Shown here in pieces: positions 1 to 7,661 of a stretch of DNA of 32,082 nt. The position numbers were made by a program, and so were the translations under genes. Origin of the DNA: Sedimentisphaerales bacterium (GTDB taxonomy: Bacteria > Planctomycetota > Phycisphaerae > Sedimentisphaerales > SG8-4); NCBI GenBank assembly GCA_016928975.1, contig JAFGJR010000200.1, positions 1 through 32,082 of the forward strand. The letters run 5' to 3'. The notes below the pieces were generated by a model, which saw only the letters and a program-made list of their open reading frames with translations, made no database searches and was not told the origin of the DNA. Position 1 is the stretch's first letter, and each line of letters begins with the position of its first letter.

Positions 1-661
1 AACAGACAGGTTTGTCGCGGGTTCACAATCCGTTGCATGATGGCTCCAAGTCCTTGAGTGACAACGAGTTACAGGGTAACCGCTCCAAATCCTCGGTCAA
101 GGCAAAAACTGGCATAAATCTATATAACACAAAGATTTATCGAACTCCTTGCGACACCCCAACTTTTGACGGGCGCGTCAAACAAAGCCAATCGGCCGAT
201 TGCGGATTGAAGAGGGGAGAGGATTCGTATGAAACAAAGCCAATCGCAGGAGGTGTCAGGCAGCATCCCCGCCCTCGGGGGTGATCCCAGCCGAGGGCGG
301 CTGGGCTACATGGCCGGTGGCCCGGCGTGCGAAACAAGACGCACCCGACAAAAGTCCGGGTCAGCCGACCTGATCCTTGGTATTGTCCCAGAAACGCGGG
401 TCGAAACCTGACTTCGCGACTTCTGTCGTGGGCGTCAAACAAACCCAATTGTCGCGACCGGCTGCGACGCAGCGCCTTGCGTCGCCAGTGTGAACGAGGG
501 CGATTGCGCGGAGCAAAGCCAATCTCCACGGGCGGCGGCTGTCGCTGCGGTCCTGCCGCGGGCTCGGCCTCGTGTCGGATACCATTATCACGGTGCGGGA
601 CGCTCGTGCTGAGCCGGCTGCCGGCAGCCACAGGACAGGATGGAGCACGCCGAGATTCTGG
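1..661. other. Gene-free left end
   Basis: I see no convincing coding sequence here. Open frames exist on both strands because the DNA is GC-rich, but none has a ribosome-binding site, recognisable domain or signal peptide. What it holds is a family of short repeats (separate entry), an inverted repeat TTTGACG-GGCG-CGTCAAA at 165-182, and two mutually exclusive stems around 271-305 (GCCCTCGG with CCGAGGGC, and CCCAGCC with GGCTGGG). The 120-145 stretch is locally AT-rich. It could be the 3' side of a gene that lies left of the window, but nothing here shows that. Confidence 0.6.
179..526 (+). repeat. Dispersed AAACAAAGCCAATC intergenic repeat cluster
   Basis: A short motif recurs with irregular spacing. 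AAACAAAGCCAATCG occurs at about 180-194 and 232-246. AAACAAACCCAATTG is at 437-451 and GCAAAGCCAATCT at 513-525. A degenerate version, GCGAAACAAGACGCACCC, begins at 329. Spacing between copies is roughly 50-105 bp. Translated, such motifs give KQSQ, TKPI or NKPN words; from memory, similar words recur in predicted small planctomycete proteins, which I take to be non-coding repeat translated by gene callers. Function unknown. Confidence 0.55.
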
Positions 662-691
662 TTGCATGTCCCGGCTCTGCGGGACTATAAA
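662..691 (+). promoter_or_regulatory. Putative sigma70 promoter of the aminotransferase gene
   Basis: TTGCAT (662-667) and TATAAA (686-691) are separated by 18 bp. The whole spacer is an inverted repeat, GTCCCG-GCTCTG-CGGGAC, which would suit a repressor or activator binding between the two promoter elements. Transcription would begin near 698, leaving a leader of about 64 nt before the start codon at 762. Confidence 0.5.
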
Positions 692-761
692 GGGCAGTGC
701 AGACAGAATCACAGCGTACATCCTCCGGCTTCGGGCACATTGCGCAGGAAAGGGTCACGAG

Positions 762-2120
762 ATGGCAACGAGCGAGTGGACGAGACGACAATTCATCGCG
801 GCGGCGTCGGCGGGCTCTGTGGCGGTCGCCGCGTCGAGGACGGTGCCCGCCTACGGGAACATCACGGGCAGGGCGAGCAAGCTGGCGATCCTGGGCGGTG
901 AGCCGGTCCGCAAGAACAAGGCCTGGCCGGACTGGCCATACTGGGATGAGAGCGTCATTCAATCGGTCGTGAAGACCACCAGGAGCGGGATCTGGTGCAG
1001 GATCCAGTCCAGCTCGGGCACGGTCCCGACGTTCGAGAAGGAGTACGCCAGGCTGCTGGGCGCCAAGCACTGCGTGGCGACCGGCTCCGGGACACAGGCT
1101 TTGCACACCTGCGTGGAGGCGATGGGGATCGGTCCGGGCGACGAGGTCATCACGTCGCCCTATACGGACCCCGGCACGATTGCCTCCATCCTGTCGGCCC
1201 GGGCGTTGCCCGTTCTGGCGGATCTCGACCCGGAATCCTATCAGCTCGATCTGGACGACGTGGAGCGAAAGGTCACGGAGAACACCAGGGCGCTCATGCC
1301 GGTGCACATGATGGGCCAGCCGTGTGACATGGGCCGGATCATGGCCATCGCGAAGAAGCACGATCTCAAGGTGATCGAGGACGCCTGCCAGGCGCACCTG
1401 GCCCAGTACGGAGGCAAGAAGCTGGGGACGATCGGCGACGTCGGCTGCTTCAGCTTCCAGACGAGCAAGACGATTGCCTGCGGCGAGGGCGGCGGGATCA
1501 TCGGCAACGACGACGAGCTGATGGACCGGTGCTACACCGTCCACAATCACGGCACGAACCGCCGCGGCCAGACCGAGACGATCGGGCCGAAGTACCGGAT
1601 GAACGAGTTCGAGGCGGCCGTGCTGCTCGGCCAGTTGCCCGGCGTCATGGATCGCTTCACGCGACGCAACGAGAACGCCAGATACCTGACGTCGCGGCTG
1701 AAGGAGATTCCGGGCCTGACCCCGCAGAAACTGTACGAGGGCACGGGCAGCGGATCGTTCTATCTCTACGCGATGTCCTACCACAAGGAGCACTTCCATG
1801 ACGTGGACCGCGCCACGTTCCTCAGGGCCCTGCACGCCGAAGGGGTGGACCTCAGCCCGTACATCAAGCAGGGGCTGCACAAGGAGATATGGATAGACAA
1901 TATCCTTAGATCGAAGGTCTACCAGAGGATGTACTCCGCCGAGCGGCTGCGGAGGTATCGGGACGAGATGAGCTGCCCCAACTGCGACCGGGTGTGCGAG
2001 GAGATGGCGATGCTCTGGGCCTCCGGGCCGTTGCTGGGGACGCGGCAGGACATGGCGGACATCGCCGACGCGATTCAGAAGGTCTATGAGAATCGGGACC
2101 AGCTTCCGTCGATCGCGTGA
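762..2120 (+). CDS. Exported DegT/DnrJ/EryC1/StrS-family aminotransferase-like protein
   Basis: PLP-dependent fold-type I protein of the sugar-aminotransferase family, 452 aa. The start at 762 is preceded by AGGAAAGG and begins a twin-arginine-type signal: R8-R9-Q-F-I followed by a hydrophobic Ala/Val-rich stretch to about residue 25. The family's PLP-binding features are visible: a GSGTQAL phosphate-binding loop, the VIEDA motif with the ring-nitrogen aspartate at D207, and the Schiff-base lysine at K236 in TSKTIACGEGG. Members normally transaminate nucleotide-linked ketosugars in the cytoplasm, yet this one carries a Tat signal, the route for proteins that fold with a cofactor before export. 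The substrate is not evident. No sugar-biosynthesis genes lie beside it; the neighbour is a convergent beta-barrel gene. The family call is secure; export and catalytic activity are inferred. Confidence 0.9.
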   Translation: MATSEWTRRQFIAAASAGSVAVAASRTVPAYGNITGRASKLAILGGEPVRKNKAWPDWPYWDESVIQSVVKTTRSGIWCRIQSSSGTVPTFEKEYARLLGAKHCVATGSGTQALHTCVEAMGIGPGDEVITSPYTDPGTIASILSARALPVLADLDPESYQLDLDDVERKVTENTRALMPVHMMGQPCDMGRIMAIAKKHDLKVIEDACQAHLAQYGGKKLGTIGDVGCFSFQTSKTIACGEGGGIIGNDDELMDRCYTVHNHGTNRRGQTETIGPKYRMNEFEAAVLLGQLPGVMDRFTRRNENARYLTSRLKEIPGLTPQKLYEGTGSGSFYLYAMSYHKEHFHDVDRATFLRALHAEGVDLSPYIKQGLHKEIWIDNILRSKVYQRMYSAERLRRYRDEMSCPNCDRVCEEMAMLWASGPLLGTRQDMADIADAIQKVYENRDQLPSIA

Positions 2121-2134
2121 CCGCCGTCAAGACC

Positions 2135-2152
2135 GGAAAACAAGATTTTTCC
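2135..2152. terminator. Possible weak bidirectional terminator
   Basis: GGAAAA and TTTTCC form a short stem in the 72-bp gap between two convergent genes. The stem is AT-rich and weak, so this is tentative. Confidence 0.3.
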
Positions 2153-2192
2153 TTCCTGAAGTAGGCCCAGTGTCCATTCTGCAGAAGTCCAC

Positions 2193-3032
2193 TCAGAACC
2201 GAAAGGCCGCGCTCAGGCCGTACTCGAAGGTGTTGTTCTCCGGCTCGTAGTAGCCGTCCGACGTGTCGGACTCGGCGATCCACCAGTACCGCACGAAGGG
2301 CGAGACCGTCACCTCGAGCGATGTACCTCGGTGTCGCAGCGCCACCCCGCCGCGGAGCCCGACCCCCGGCCATTGCCAGTTTCGCACCTGGGGGTACCTC
2401 GGGTCGACGTCGTTCAGGTGGGATACCTGGTACCCGACGAGCAGCACGTCGATCTCACCGGTGAGTCCGAACGCCCAGCCACCCTTGAGGTCGAAATCCG
2501 CCCGCGAGCCGATCGGGAGGTACAGATAGTTCGATTCTCGCAGATACCCGCCCGGCTGAGAGGAGGAATCATCGCTCAGGTACCTGTATCCGATTCCCGC
2601 GTAGAATGCGTCCACGACTACGCCGCCCTGCCACTCCATACCCCACATCACCCGGGCGTCGACCACGATGTCGTCGTTGCCGGCGCTCTCGAGCGGCGTG
2701 CCGTCCATGTAGGAGCCGTCGTAGTCCACGTCGCCGAACCCGAATCTGGCCTCGATTCTCGCGAGGGACCAGGACATCGGCGTCCCGCCGTCGGCATCGG
2801 ACTTCGCCGGGTCACCCTCGTGCAGGCGCCACCGCGTGTACGATCCGGCGATGCTGTAGAAGATCCCCTTGTTCTTCATGACTCCGGGCTCGCGGTACGT
2901 GTAGACAGAGACTTCTGGAATGATCTCCCACGAGAGCGGCAGGAGAGACTTGACAAGCTCGGCGTCGTCGTCCAGAGCGAGCGCAGGACCTGTCCACAGA
3001 ATGCACAGCACCCAAGCTATCTGCTTAGCCAT
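2193..3032 (-). CDS. Predicted outer-membrane beta-barrel protein, function unknown
   Basis: 279 aa. The start at 3032 is chosen because AAAGGAC lies just upstream and the N-terminus becomes a signal peptide (MAKQ, then a hydrophobic core ending in ALA-LDDD at about residue 19). The mature part has many short amphipathic, aromatic-rich segments alternating with polar turns (for example AGIGYRYLS, DLKGGWAFGLTGEI, GVGLRGGVAL, VTVSPFVRYWW) and ends EYGLSAAFRF. A C-terminal phenylalanine after alternating hydrophobic residues is the recognition signature for BAM-inserted outer-membrane barrels. No enzymatic motif is visible. Its own promoter is not obvious; it lies downstream of the 3373-5010 gene on the same strand, separated by a hairpin. 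Confidence 0.75.
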   Translation of the reverse strand: MAKQIAWVLCILWTGPALALDDDAELVKSLLPLSWEIIPEVSVYTYREPGVMKNKGIFYSIAGSYTRWRLHEGDPAKSDADGGTPMSWSLARIEARFGFGDVDYDGSYMDGTPLESAGNDDIVVDARVMWGMEWQGGVVVDAFYAGIGYRYLSDDSSSQPGGYLRESNYLYLPIGSRADFDLKGGWAFGLTGEIDVLLVGYQVSHLNDVDPRYPQVRNWQWPGVGLRGGVALRHRGTSLEVTVSPFVRYWWIAESDTSDGYYEPENNTFEYGLSAAFRF

Positions 3033-3306
3033 AGCGAGTCCTTTTTCTATCAATCGTCTCCTCGACTGCCCCACGTGAGAGAATCTCGGCCCATTCGTGT
3101 CAGCAAGCGGCCACGAGTGGAAGCCCGCTTGTCGGCAAGCACGAGACGACCCATTCATGCCTCTAACATAGGCATCCTATCACTCTTGTGGCCTCATCGC
3201 AAGGATGCAGCATGGCCTCCGGGCAGGTTTCGCTATGATCCCCGAGCGACTCGCCGCGGGAGGCGGCGGGGGGGGGGAACGTTGCAGTGTCGGTCGGCGC
3301 AAAGAC
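3033..3306. other. Intergenic region with a ten-G tract
   Basis: Non-coding stretch upstream of the beta-barrel gene. It includes an uninterrupted run of ten Gs at 3268-3277 on the plus strand, and an inverted repeat, ATGCCT and AGGCAT on the minus strand, around 3155-3173. I could not assign a convincing promoter for the beta-barrel gene. A minus-strand TATGTT near 3167 lacks a good -35. Confidence 0.4.
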
Positions 3307-3339
3307 TCGGGGCCCGTATCCTGGAGACACAGGCCCCGA
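3307..3339 (-). terminator. Hairpin downstream of the 3373-5010 gene
   Basis: TCGGGGCC (3307-3314) and GGCCCCGA (3332-3339) form an 8-bp GC-rich stem with a 17-nt loop, starting 33 nt after the stop codon of the minus-strand gene. No strong U-tract follows, so termination is plausible, not certain. Confidence 0.5.
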
Positions 3340-3372
3340 TTGACGCTCATGTTTCGAGCTAATGGTGTGGCT

Positions 3373-5010
3373 CTATGGCTCGGTGGGAACCGGCTTGACC
3401 ACACAGATGTCATCGATGTACAGCATGCCTGCCCCGCCGGCCGTGGGAGCATCGCGATTGCCGACCCCGATCGCCATCTGCCTGACAGCCGCCAGGTTTA
3501 TGCCGGTGATCTCGCTGAGCGGGATCTTCCACTGCGTCCATTTCGTGACCGTCGTGATCGCGTCGTCCGGGTGAACGACGGTGGCGACTCGCCGGGACGT
3601 ATCCTCAATGGCGACGTACAGGGGCGCCTTGTCATTGGTAGCCTTGCCACGGACGTAGAGGATCAGCGCCTCCGCGCCGCCGGCCGACCAGTTCTGGGTG
3701 GTCTCGAACTCCCGCTGGGTTTCACTGTACGAGGGCGGGTACACGTTGTTGTAGTCCAGGGGCATGGACTGCAATCCGCTGTGGACGACCTCCTGCTCGG
3801 CGAACGGGGCGTCGGTGTAGCCGACCGTCGCGCCGGTGCCATTGCCTGCATTGCCCGGGGGGGGTTCCGTGTAGCCCCAGCCGTCGATCCAGGACTGGAA
3901 GATGCGGCCTTCCACTTCGTCCACATAGCTCTCGAAATCATCGACGGGCAGGCACGTCGTGAAGGTCCAGACCGGTCCGGCCATGACGCTCTCGTCATCC
4001 AGGGTCTCATCGACGCGCCAATAGTAGGTCGTCAGGTTCGCCAGGTCCCCTGGGGTGAAGACCTCGGTACCCAGGTCAAGGGTACCCTTGTCCGCCGCGG
4101 CGGCTCCCTGGGTGACGTCTTCAAGGTTGTCACTGAAGTACACCTGATGCGTCATCGCGTACATGCCTGGCAACCACGTTAGCCCTGCGGTAGGCGAAGC
4201 CTCGTTGCTTCCATCCGCCGGGTTGGGGAAGTAAGCCGTCTCTGCCTGCAACATAAACGACCAGACTTCGCCGATATGAACGGTGAGGCCGTCCTTCTCG
4301 ATCTCATCTACGCGCCAGTAGTACGTCGTGCCGGGAATCGCATCCAGAACGTAGTACGAAGCGACGAACAGGCGGGGAGCCACAAGATCCGCCTCCGTCA
4401 GGTCCGGGCTGGTGCCGACATAAACCGTGTGCAGGCCAGCGCCGTCGCCCGGGTCCCACTCCAGCAGCGGAAAGGCTACGTCATTGGCGCCATTGGCAGG
4501 ACTGGGCTTGTGGGCCTTGTTGTAGGTCGGCGACAGGAACTCGGCGGCGATCGCCACCTGGTCGAAGGTGGGTCCCGCCCAGGACAGCTCGCAGACGGCG
4601 TCGCCGCCATTCTCGTAGAACTCCAACTTGATGCGGTATGCTTTCTCTGCCTCCAGCTCGACGGGCGAGCTGTTGTCCACGGTGGCGGAATGGTCGCTCC
4701 AATTGTCGATGATCAAGTTGTCACCTACCCAGAGGCGCACGCCGTCATCCGTGTTCGTGGAGAACACGTACTCACCCGACTCCGGCGGCCTGATACTGCC
4801 CGTCCAGCGAACACAGAAGCTGTCCGCCCCCACAGGATCGCCGGGACTGTTGGCGCCCCAGTTGAAATTCACGATCTCGATCCGCGTCAGCAGAGGGTTG
4901 CCGACAAACTGCGCCCCCCGATAGTACCGTCCCGTGAGACCCTGCGCATACATCGAGCCTGCCGGGACGAGCAGCACTCCAACGAGGATAAGACTTGCTC
5001 TCCGCGACAT
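3373..5010 (-). CDS. Secreted PA14/fibronectin-like multidomain protein
   Basis: 545 aa. A signal peptide (MSRRASLILVGVLL... to about residue 22) is followed by a PA14-type domain at about 23-140, recognisable from GLTGRYYRG, PPESGEYVFSTNTDDGVRLWVGD and YRIKLEFYENGGDAVCELSW. Two fibronectin-III-like repeats follow at about 165-350, each ending in TTYYWRVDE then a VWSF or VWTF strand. A terminal beta-sandwich at about 357-543 starts DDFESY and ends MLYIDDICVVKP. PA14 domains usually bind glycans. No catalytic motif is visible, so adhesion, carbohydrate binding or a surface structural role is likely. It is the shortest of three paralogues and lacks both the extra N-terminal PA14-like module and the inserted DUF1349-like domain of the others. 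GGAGGG lies 6-11 nt before the start. A long structured leader precedes it. Confidence 0.85.
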   Translation of the reverse strand: MSRRASLILVGVLLVPAGSMYAQGLTGRYYRGAQFVGNPLLTRIEIVNFNWGANSPGDPVGADSFCVRWTGSIRPPESGEYVFSTNTDDGVRLWVGDNLIIDNWSDHSATVDNSSPVELEAEKAYRIKLEFYENGGDAVCELSWAGPTFDQVAIAAEFLSPTYNKAHKPSPANGANDVAFPLLEWDPGDGAGLHTVYVGTSPDLTEADLVAPRLFVASYYVLDAIPGTTYYWRVDEIEKDGLTVHIGEVWSFMLQAETAYFPNPADGSNEASPTAGLTWLPGMYAMTHQVYFSDNLEDVTQGAAAADKGTLDLGTEVFTPGDLANLTTYYWRVDETLDDESVMAGPVWTFTTCLPVDDFESYVDEVEGRIFQSWIDGWGYTEPPPGNAGNGTGATVGYTDAPFAEQEVVHSGLQSMPLDYNNVYPPSYSETQREFETTQNWSAGGAEALILYVRGKATNDKAPLYVAIEDTSRRVATVVHPDDAITTVTKWTQWKIPLSEITGINLAAVRQMAIGVGNRDAPTAGGAGMLYIDDICVVKPVPTEP

Positions 5011-5384
5011 AAGATCCCTCCTTCAAAAGGGAAACCTGATTTGCTGCCCGGGCACGTGCCTCGGACACTCACTCTCCCCGGCTCCGATGCAGAGATGGGG
5101 CCTGGTTGTTTCCGAGCCGGGGCCAGTCTCACGTTGAGACTGCCAAAGATGATCTTCCGCGGAACCACAGGACTGGTAGGACAAGCAGCCCGTGATCGGA
5201 CATCACCTCCTTTCTGCAAGAGACTGCCATCGGGCAAGAATTCCAATGAGCGAAAGCTTCGTACGATTCACTCGCTTCACGGCAGAGCCTCCTGACTCGA
5301 CACACCTGGGCTCCGGTTTCTGCTCGGCCGTGATGCAAGCGGCATTCGGGACTCTCAGGCCACAACCTACCCACTCAATCTCTT
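5011..5384 (-). promoter_or_regulatory. Long structured 5' leader of the 3373-5010 gene
   Basis: About 370 nt lie between the predicted transcription start and the ATG. A 15-nt box, AGAAAGGAGGTGATG, occupies 5201-5215; it is complementary to the canonical 16S rRNA 3' end but has no start codon at a usable spacing. Downstream are a perfect 8-bp hairpin CAGTCTCA-ACG-TGAGACTG (5124-5142), a 9-bp stem CCCCGGCTC with GAGCCGGGG (5076-5084 and 5114-5122), and the palindrome GGCACGTGCC (5051-5060). The ribosome-binding site lies in TCCCTTTTGAAGGAGGGA, whose ends are complementary. The other two paralogues have leaders of the same layout. Confidence 0.6.
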
Positions 5385-5413
5385 TGTATAGCAAATTCCC
5401 TGTTGCCCGTCAA
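5385..5413 (-). promoter_or_regulatory. Sigma70-type promoter of the 3373-5010 gene
   Basis: On the minus strand TTGACG (5408-5413), a 17-bp spacer and TATACA (5385-5390). The predicted transcription start is near 5378, about 370 nt before the start codon. Confidence 0.65.
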
Positions 5414-5510
5414 GTCCTTTATGATTCTGGGACGGTGAAATGGTGACTATGTCCGCCGTCACCGGCGGAATCGGCCGAGCGTCGGCTTGCGTGGGGCAGG
5501 CCGCGACGGT

Positions 5511-7469
5511 ATGAATAGGGCGGTTGTTGGCGTTCGTCACGAGCTTCCTATGGCAAGACCACGATCTCACAAGCGGGCACAACACGGCCCGGGCAAGGGC
5601 CGACCGCCCTCCGGCGGCAGGGCGGGACGTCCGGGCACACCGGACGGTGCACCCCGGCGGCCTAGCGGCTGGCGGCTCTGGGGCCTGCGCTTAGCCCTGG
5701 CGGTCGTCGCTCCCGTGCTGGGGCTGGTGCTGCTGGAAGGGGTCCTTGCGCTCCTTGGGATTGGATATCCCACGAGATTCTTCATCCCGAGCGAGCAGAA
5801 GGGGGTGATCACGACGAACCTGTACTTCGGGTGGCATTACCAGCAGGAGACGCTGACGACGCCGCAGCCGTGCCTGCTGCCGGTGGCGAAGCCGCCGGAG
5901 GCCATCCGGGTTTTTGTTCTCGGCGGGTCGGCGGCGATGGGGACGCCCGATCCGACCTTCGGCTTTGTGCGCATCCTGGAAGTCATGCTGCGCCACTGCT
6001 ATCCGGACCGGCCCCTGGAGGTCATCAACGCGGCGATGCGCGGGATCAACTCCCACGTCGTCGTGGACATCGCTCGCCAGTGTGCAACGCTGCAACCCGA
6101 CCTGATCGTGGTGTACATGGGGAACAACGAAGCCTGCGGGCTGTACTCCCCGACGACGAAGACGGCCTTCCTCGGTCGCCATCCCGCGTGGATTCCCTTC
6201 TTCCATCGCATCAAGCAGGCTCGCACCGGGCAGTTGATCCGAAGGGTCTTTGGCGACGACCCGGCGATCTCCGGCGTCTCCAAGCAGGCGCAGACGCCGG
6301 AGTTCTTCAGCGAGCATCTGAACGCCCAGGACAGTCCGGGTCGGGCTTTCGTGTACCGCAATTTCCAGGAGAATCTGCGGCGCATCTGCGGGTACGGCCT
6401 GCAATCGGGAGCCTCCGTCATCATCTCGACCGTCGCGTCCAACCTGCGGGATTTCCCGCCCCTTGGTTCGCTGCACGACACGGCCCTTGTCGATCCCCAG
6501 CGAAAGACGCAGTGGGACGTGCTCTACCAGCGGGGGATCGAAGCGGATCGTCGCGGCGACAACGTGGAGGCCATCGCCTGCTATCGCAAGGCCGTCGACA
6601 TCGACGGTCACTACGCCGAGCTGCACTTCCGGCTGGCGCGCTGTTATCTGGCCGCCGGCGACGTGGAGGCCGCGAAACGTCACTTCCTCCTCGCCCGGGA
6701 CTGGGACGCACTCCAGTTCCGTGCGGATTCCCGGCTCAACGGGATCGACGCTCAGGTCGTCACAGAGTATCCGGGCCGGCCCATCTCCTTCGTCGATGCG
6801 GAGAAGGCCCTGGCCGCCAGTGGGCGATGTCCCAACGGCATTCTCGGAGCCGAGCTGTTCTCCGAGCACGTGCACTTCCGCTTCAACGGCGACTACGAGA
6901 TGGCCCGCGCGATCCTGCCGGCTGCGTTGCAGGCCCTGGAGCGGGACAAAGGGTTGAAGCCCTCTGCCGTGGTCGAGGTCCCGAGCCAGCAGCAGTGTGC
7001 TCGCGAGCTGGGGTACACCAAGTGGGACGAGGTCAATATCGCCGCCGGGATGGCCAAGCTGACGGCCAAGCCTCCCTTCACGCGGCAGTTCGATCACGAC
7101 CAGCGCCAGGCACGCATCGAGAAGGAAATCAAGTCCATCATGAGCCATGTGGACCAGAAGTTCGTGGCTGATGTGATCCAGGCGTACCGCGAGGCGATCC
7201 AGGCTCACCCACAGGACTGGCAACTGCATCACAACCTTGGCGCCCTGCTTTATCAGCTCGAGCGCCATGACGAGGCAATCCCGGAGTTCCAGTACGTCGT
7301 GCGGACCCTGCCGCATGTGCCGGCCTACCGGATCCTGCTGGGATATGCCCTGGGCAAGTCCGGCCGCTGGGACCAGGCCGTTGTCGAGTTCCGCGAGGCT
7401 CTAAAGCGGGATCGACACGATCCCCAAGCCCGCCAGGGGCTCGCCTGGGCCCGCCACCAGGGCCGATAG
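5511..7469 (+). CDS. Membrane-anchored SGNH hydrolase-like protein with TPR repeats
   Basis: 652 aa from ATG 5511; ATG 5550 and TTG 5487 are alternative starts and none has a good ribosome-binding site. A basic, Pro/Gly-rich N-terminus precedes one transmembrane segment (about 45-75), probably placing the bulk outside the cytoplasm. SGNH-family blocks are visible: VLGGSAAMG with the candidate nucleophile S140, VYMGNNE with N205/N206, and near the end SEHVHF, an E-x-x-H (E452, H455) where the family usually has D-x-x-H. A TPR hairpin (about 335-400) sits between the second and last blocks, and two more TPR units lie at about 567-650. SGNH enzymes hydrolyse or transfer esters, often acetyl groups on glycans; the substrate here is unknown. 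It is divergent from the secreted-protein gene at 5010. Confidence 0.8.
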   Translation: MNRAVVGVRHELPMARPRSHKRAQHGPGKGRPPSGGRAGRPGTPDGAPRRPSGWRLWGLRLALAVVAPVLGLVLLEGVLALLGIGYPTRFFIPSEQKGVITTNLYFGWHYQQETLTTPQPCLLPVAKPPEAIRVFVLGGSAAMGTPDPTFGFVRILEVMLRHCYPDRPLEVINAAMRGINSHVVVDIARQCATLQPDLIVVYMGNNEACGLYSPTTKTAFLGRHPAWIPFFHRIKQARTGQLIRRVFGDDPAISGVSKQAQTPEFFSEHLNAQDSPGRAFVYRNFQENLRRICGYGLQSGASVIISTVASNLRDFPPLGSLHDTALVDPQRKTQWDVLYQRGIEADRRGDNVEAIACYRKAVDIDGHYAELHFRLARCYLAAGDVEAAKRHFLLARDWDALQFRADSRLNGIDAQVVTEYPGRPISFVDAEKALAASGRCPNGILGAELFSEHVHFRFNGDYEMARAILPAALQALERDKGLKPSAVVEVPSQQQCARELGYTKWDEVNIAAGMAKLTAKPPFTRQFDHDQRQARIEKEIKSIMSHVDQKFVADVIQAYREAIQAHPQDWQLHHNLGALLYQLERHDEAIPEFQYVVRTLPHVPAYRILLGYALGKSGRWDQAVVEFREALKRDRHDPQARQGLAWARHQGR

Positions 7470-7588
7470 AGCGATTCGCCCATGATCCGCACGAGATGAC
7501 TTCAATGCCTGAGCCTGCGTTCGCAGGAATGAGATCAGAGTAGTCTGCCGCCACGAGATCGCTGTGTTGCAGTGTCTATGGCGCATGC

Positions 7589-7627
7589 GAAAGGGGCCTG
7601 AATTCCGAGGAATCCAGACCCCTTTTC
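7589..7627. terminator. Bidirectional rho-independent terminator
   Basis: GAAAGGGG-CTG-ATTCC pairs with GGAAT-CAG-CCCCTTTTC with two single mismatches and a tiny loop, giving a long stem flanked by A-runs and T-runs on both sides. It lies between two convergent genes and would work for either. Confidence 0.75.
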
Positions 7628-7632
7628 GTGCT

Positions 7633-7652
7633 CTCGAAACCTGGGTTTCGAG
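7633..7652 (-). terminator. Hairpin just after the 7662-10742 stop codon
   Basis: CTCGAAACC and GGTTTCGAG form a perfect 9-bp stem 9 nt downstream of the minus-strand stop codon. Together with the next hairpin it gives tandem structures at this 3' end. Confidence 0.5.
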
Positions 7653-7661
7653 GAATGGACG

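Noticed and set aside
229..411. Small plus-strand frame starting MKQSQSQEV
   Set aside because: It is made of the intergenic repeat and has no ribosome-binding site; treated as non-coding.
588..1880. Minus-strand open frame of 430 codons opposite the aminotransferase
   Set aside because: Low-complexity product opposite a gene with intact catalytic motifs.
2331..3362. Plus-strand open frame opposite the beta-barrel gene
   Set aside because: No ribosome-binding site, no signal or domain; the minus-strand gene has both start signal and beta-barrel features.
5201..5215. A remnant of the 16S rRNA 3' end on the plus strand
   Set aside because: Similarity is limited to the anti-Shine-Dalgarno segment; no other 16S sequence flanks it, and the three copies are conserved in a minus-strand leader context.
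5129..5374. 81-codon minus-strand frame spanning the leader of the 5010 gene
   Set aside because: Not conserved in the equivalent leaders beyond the box-encoded residues; no ribosome-binding site at its first codon.
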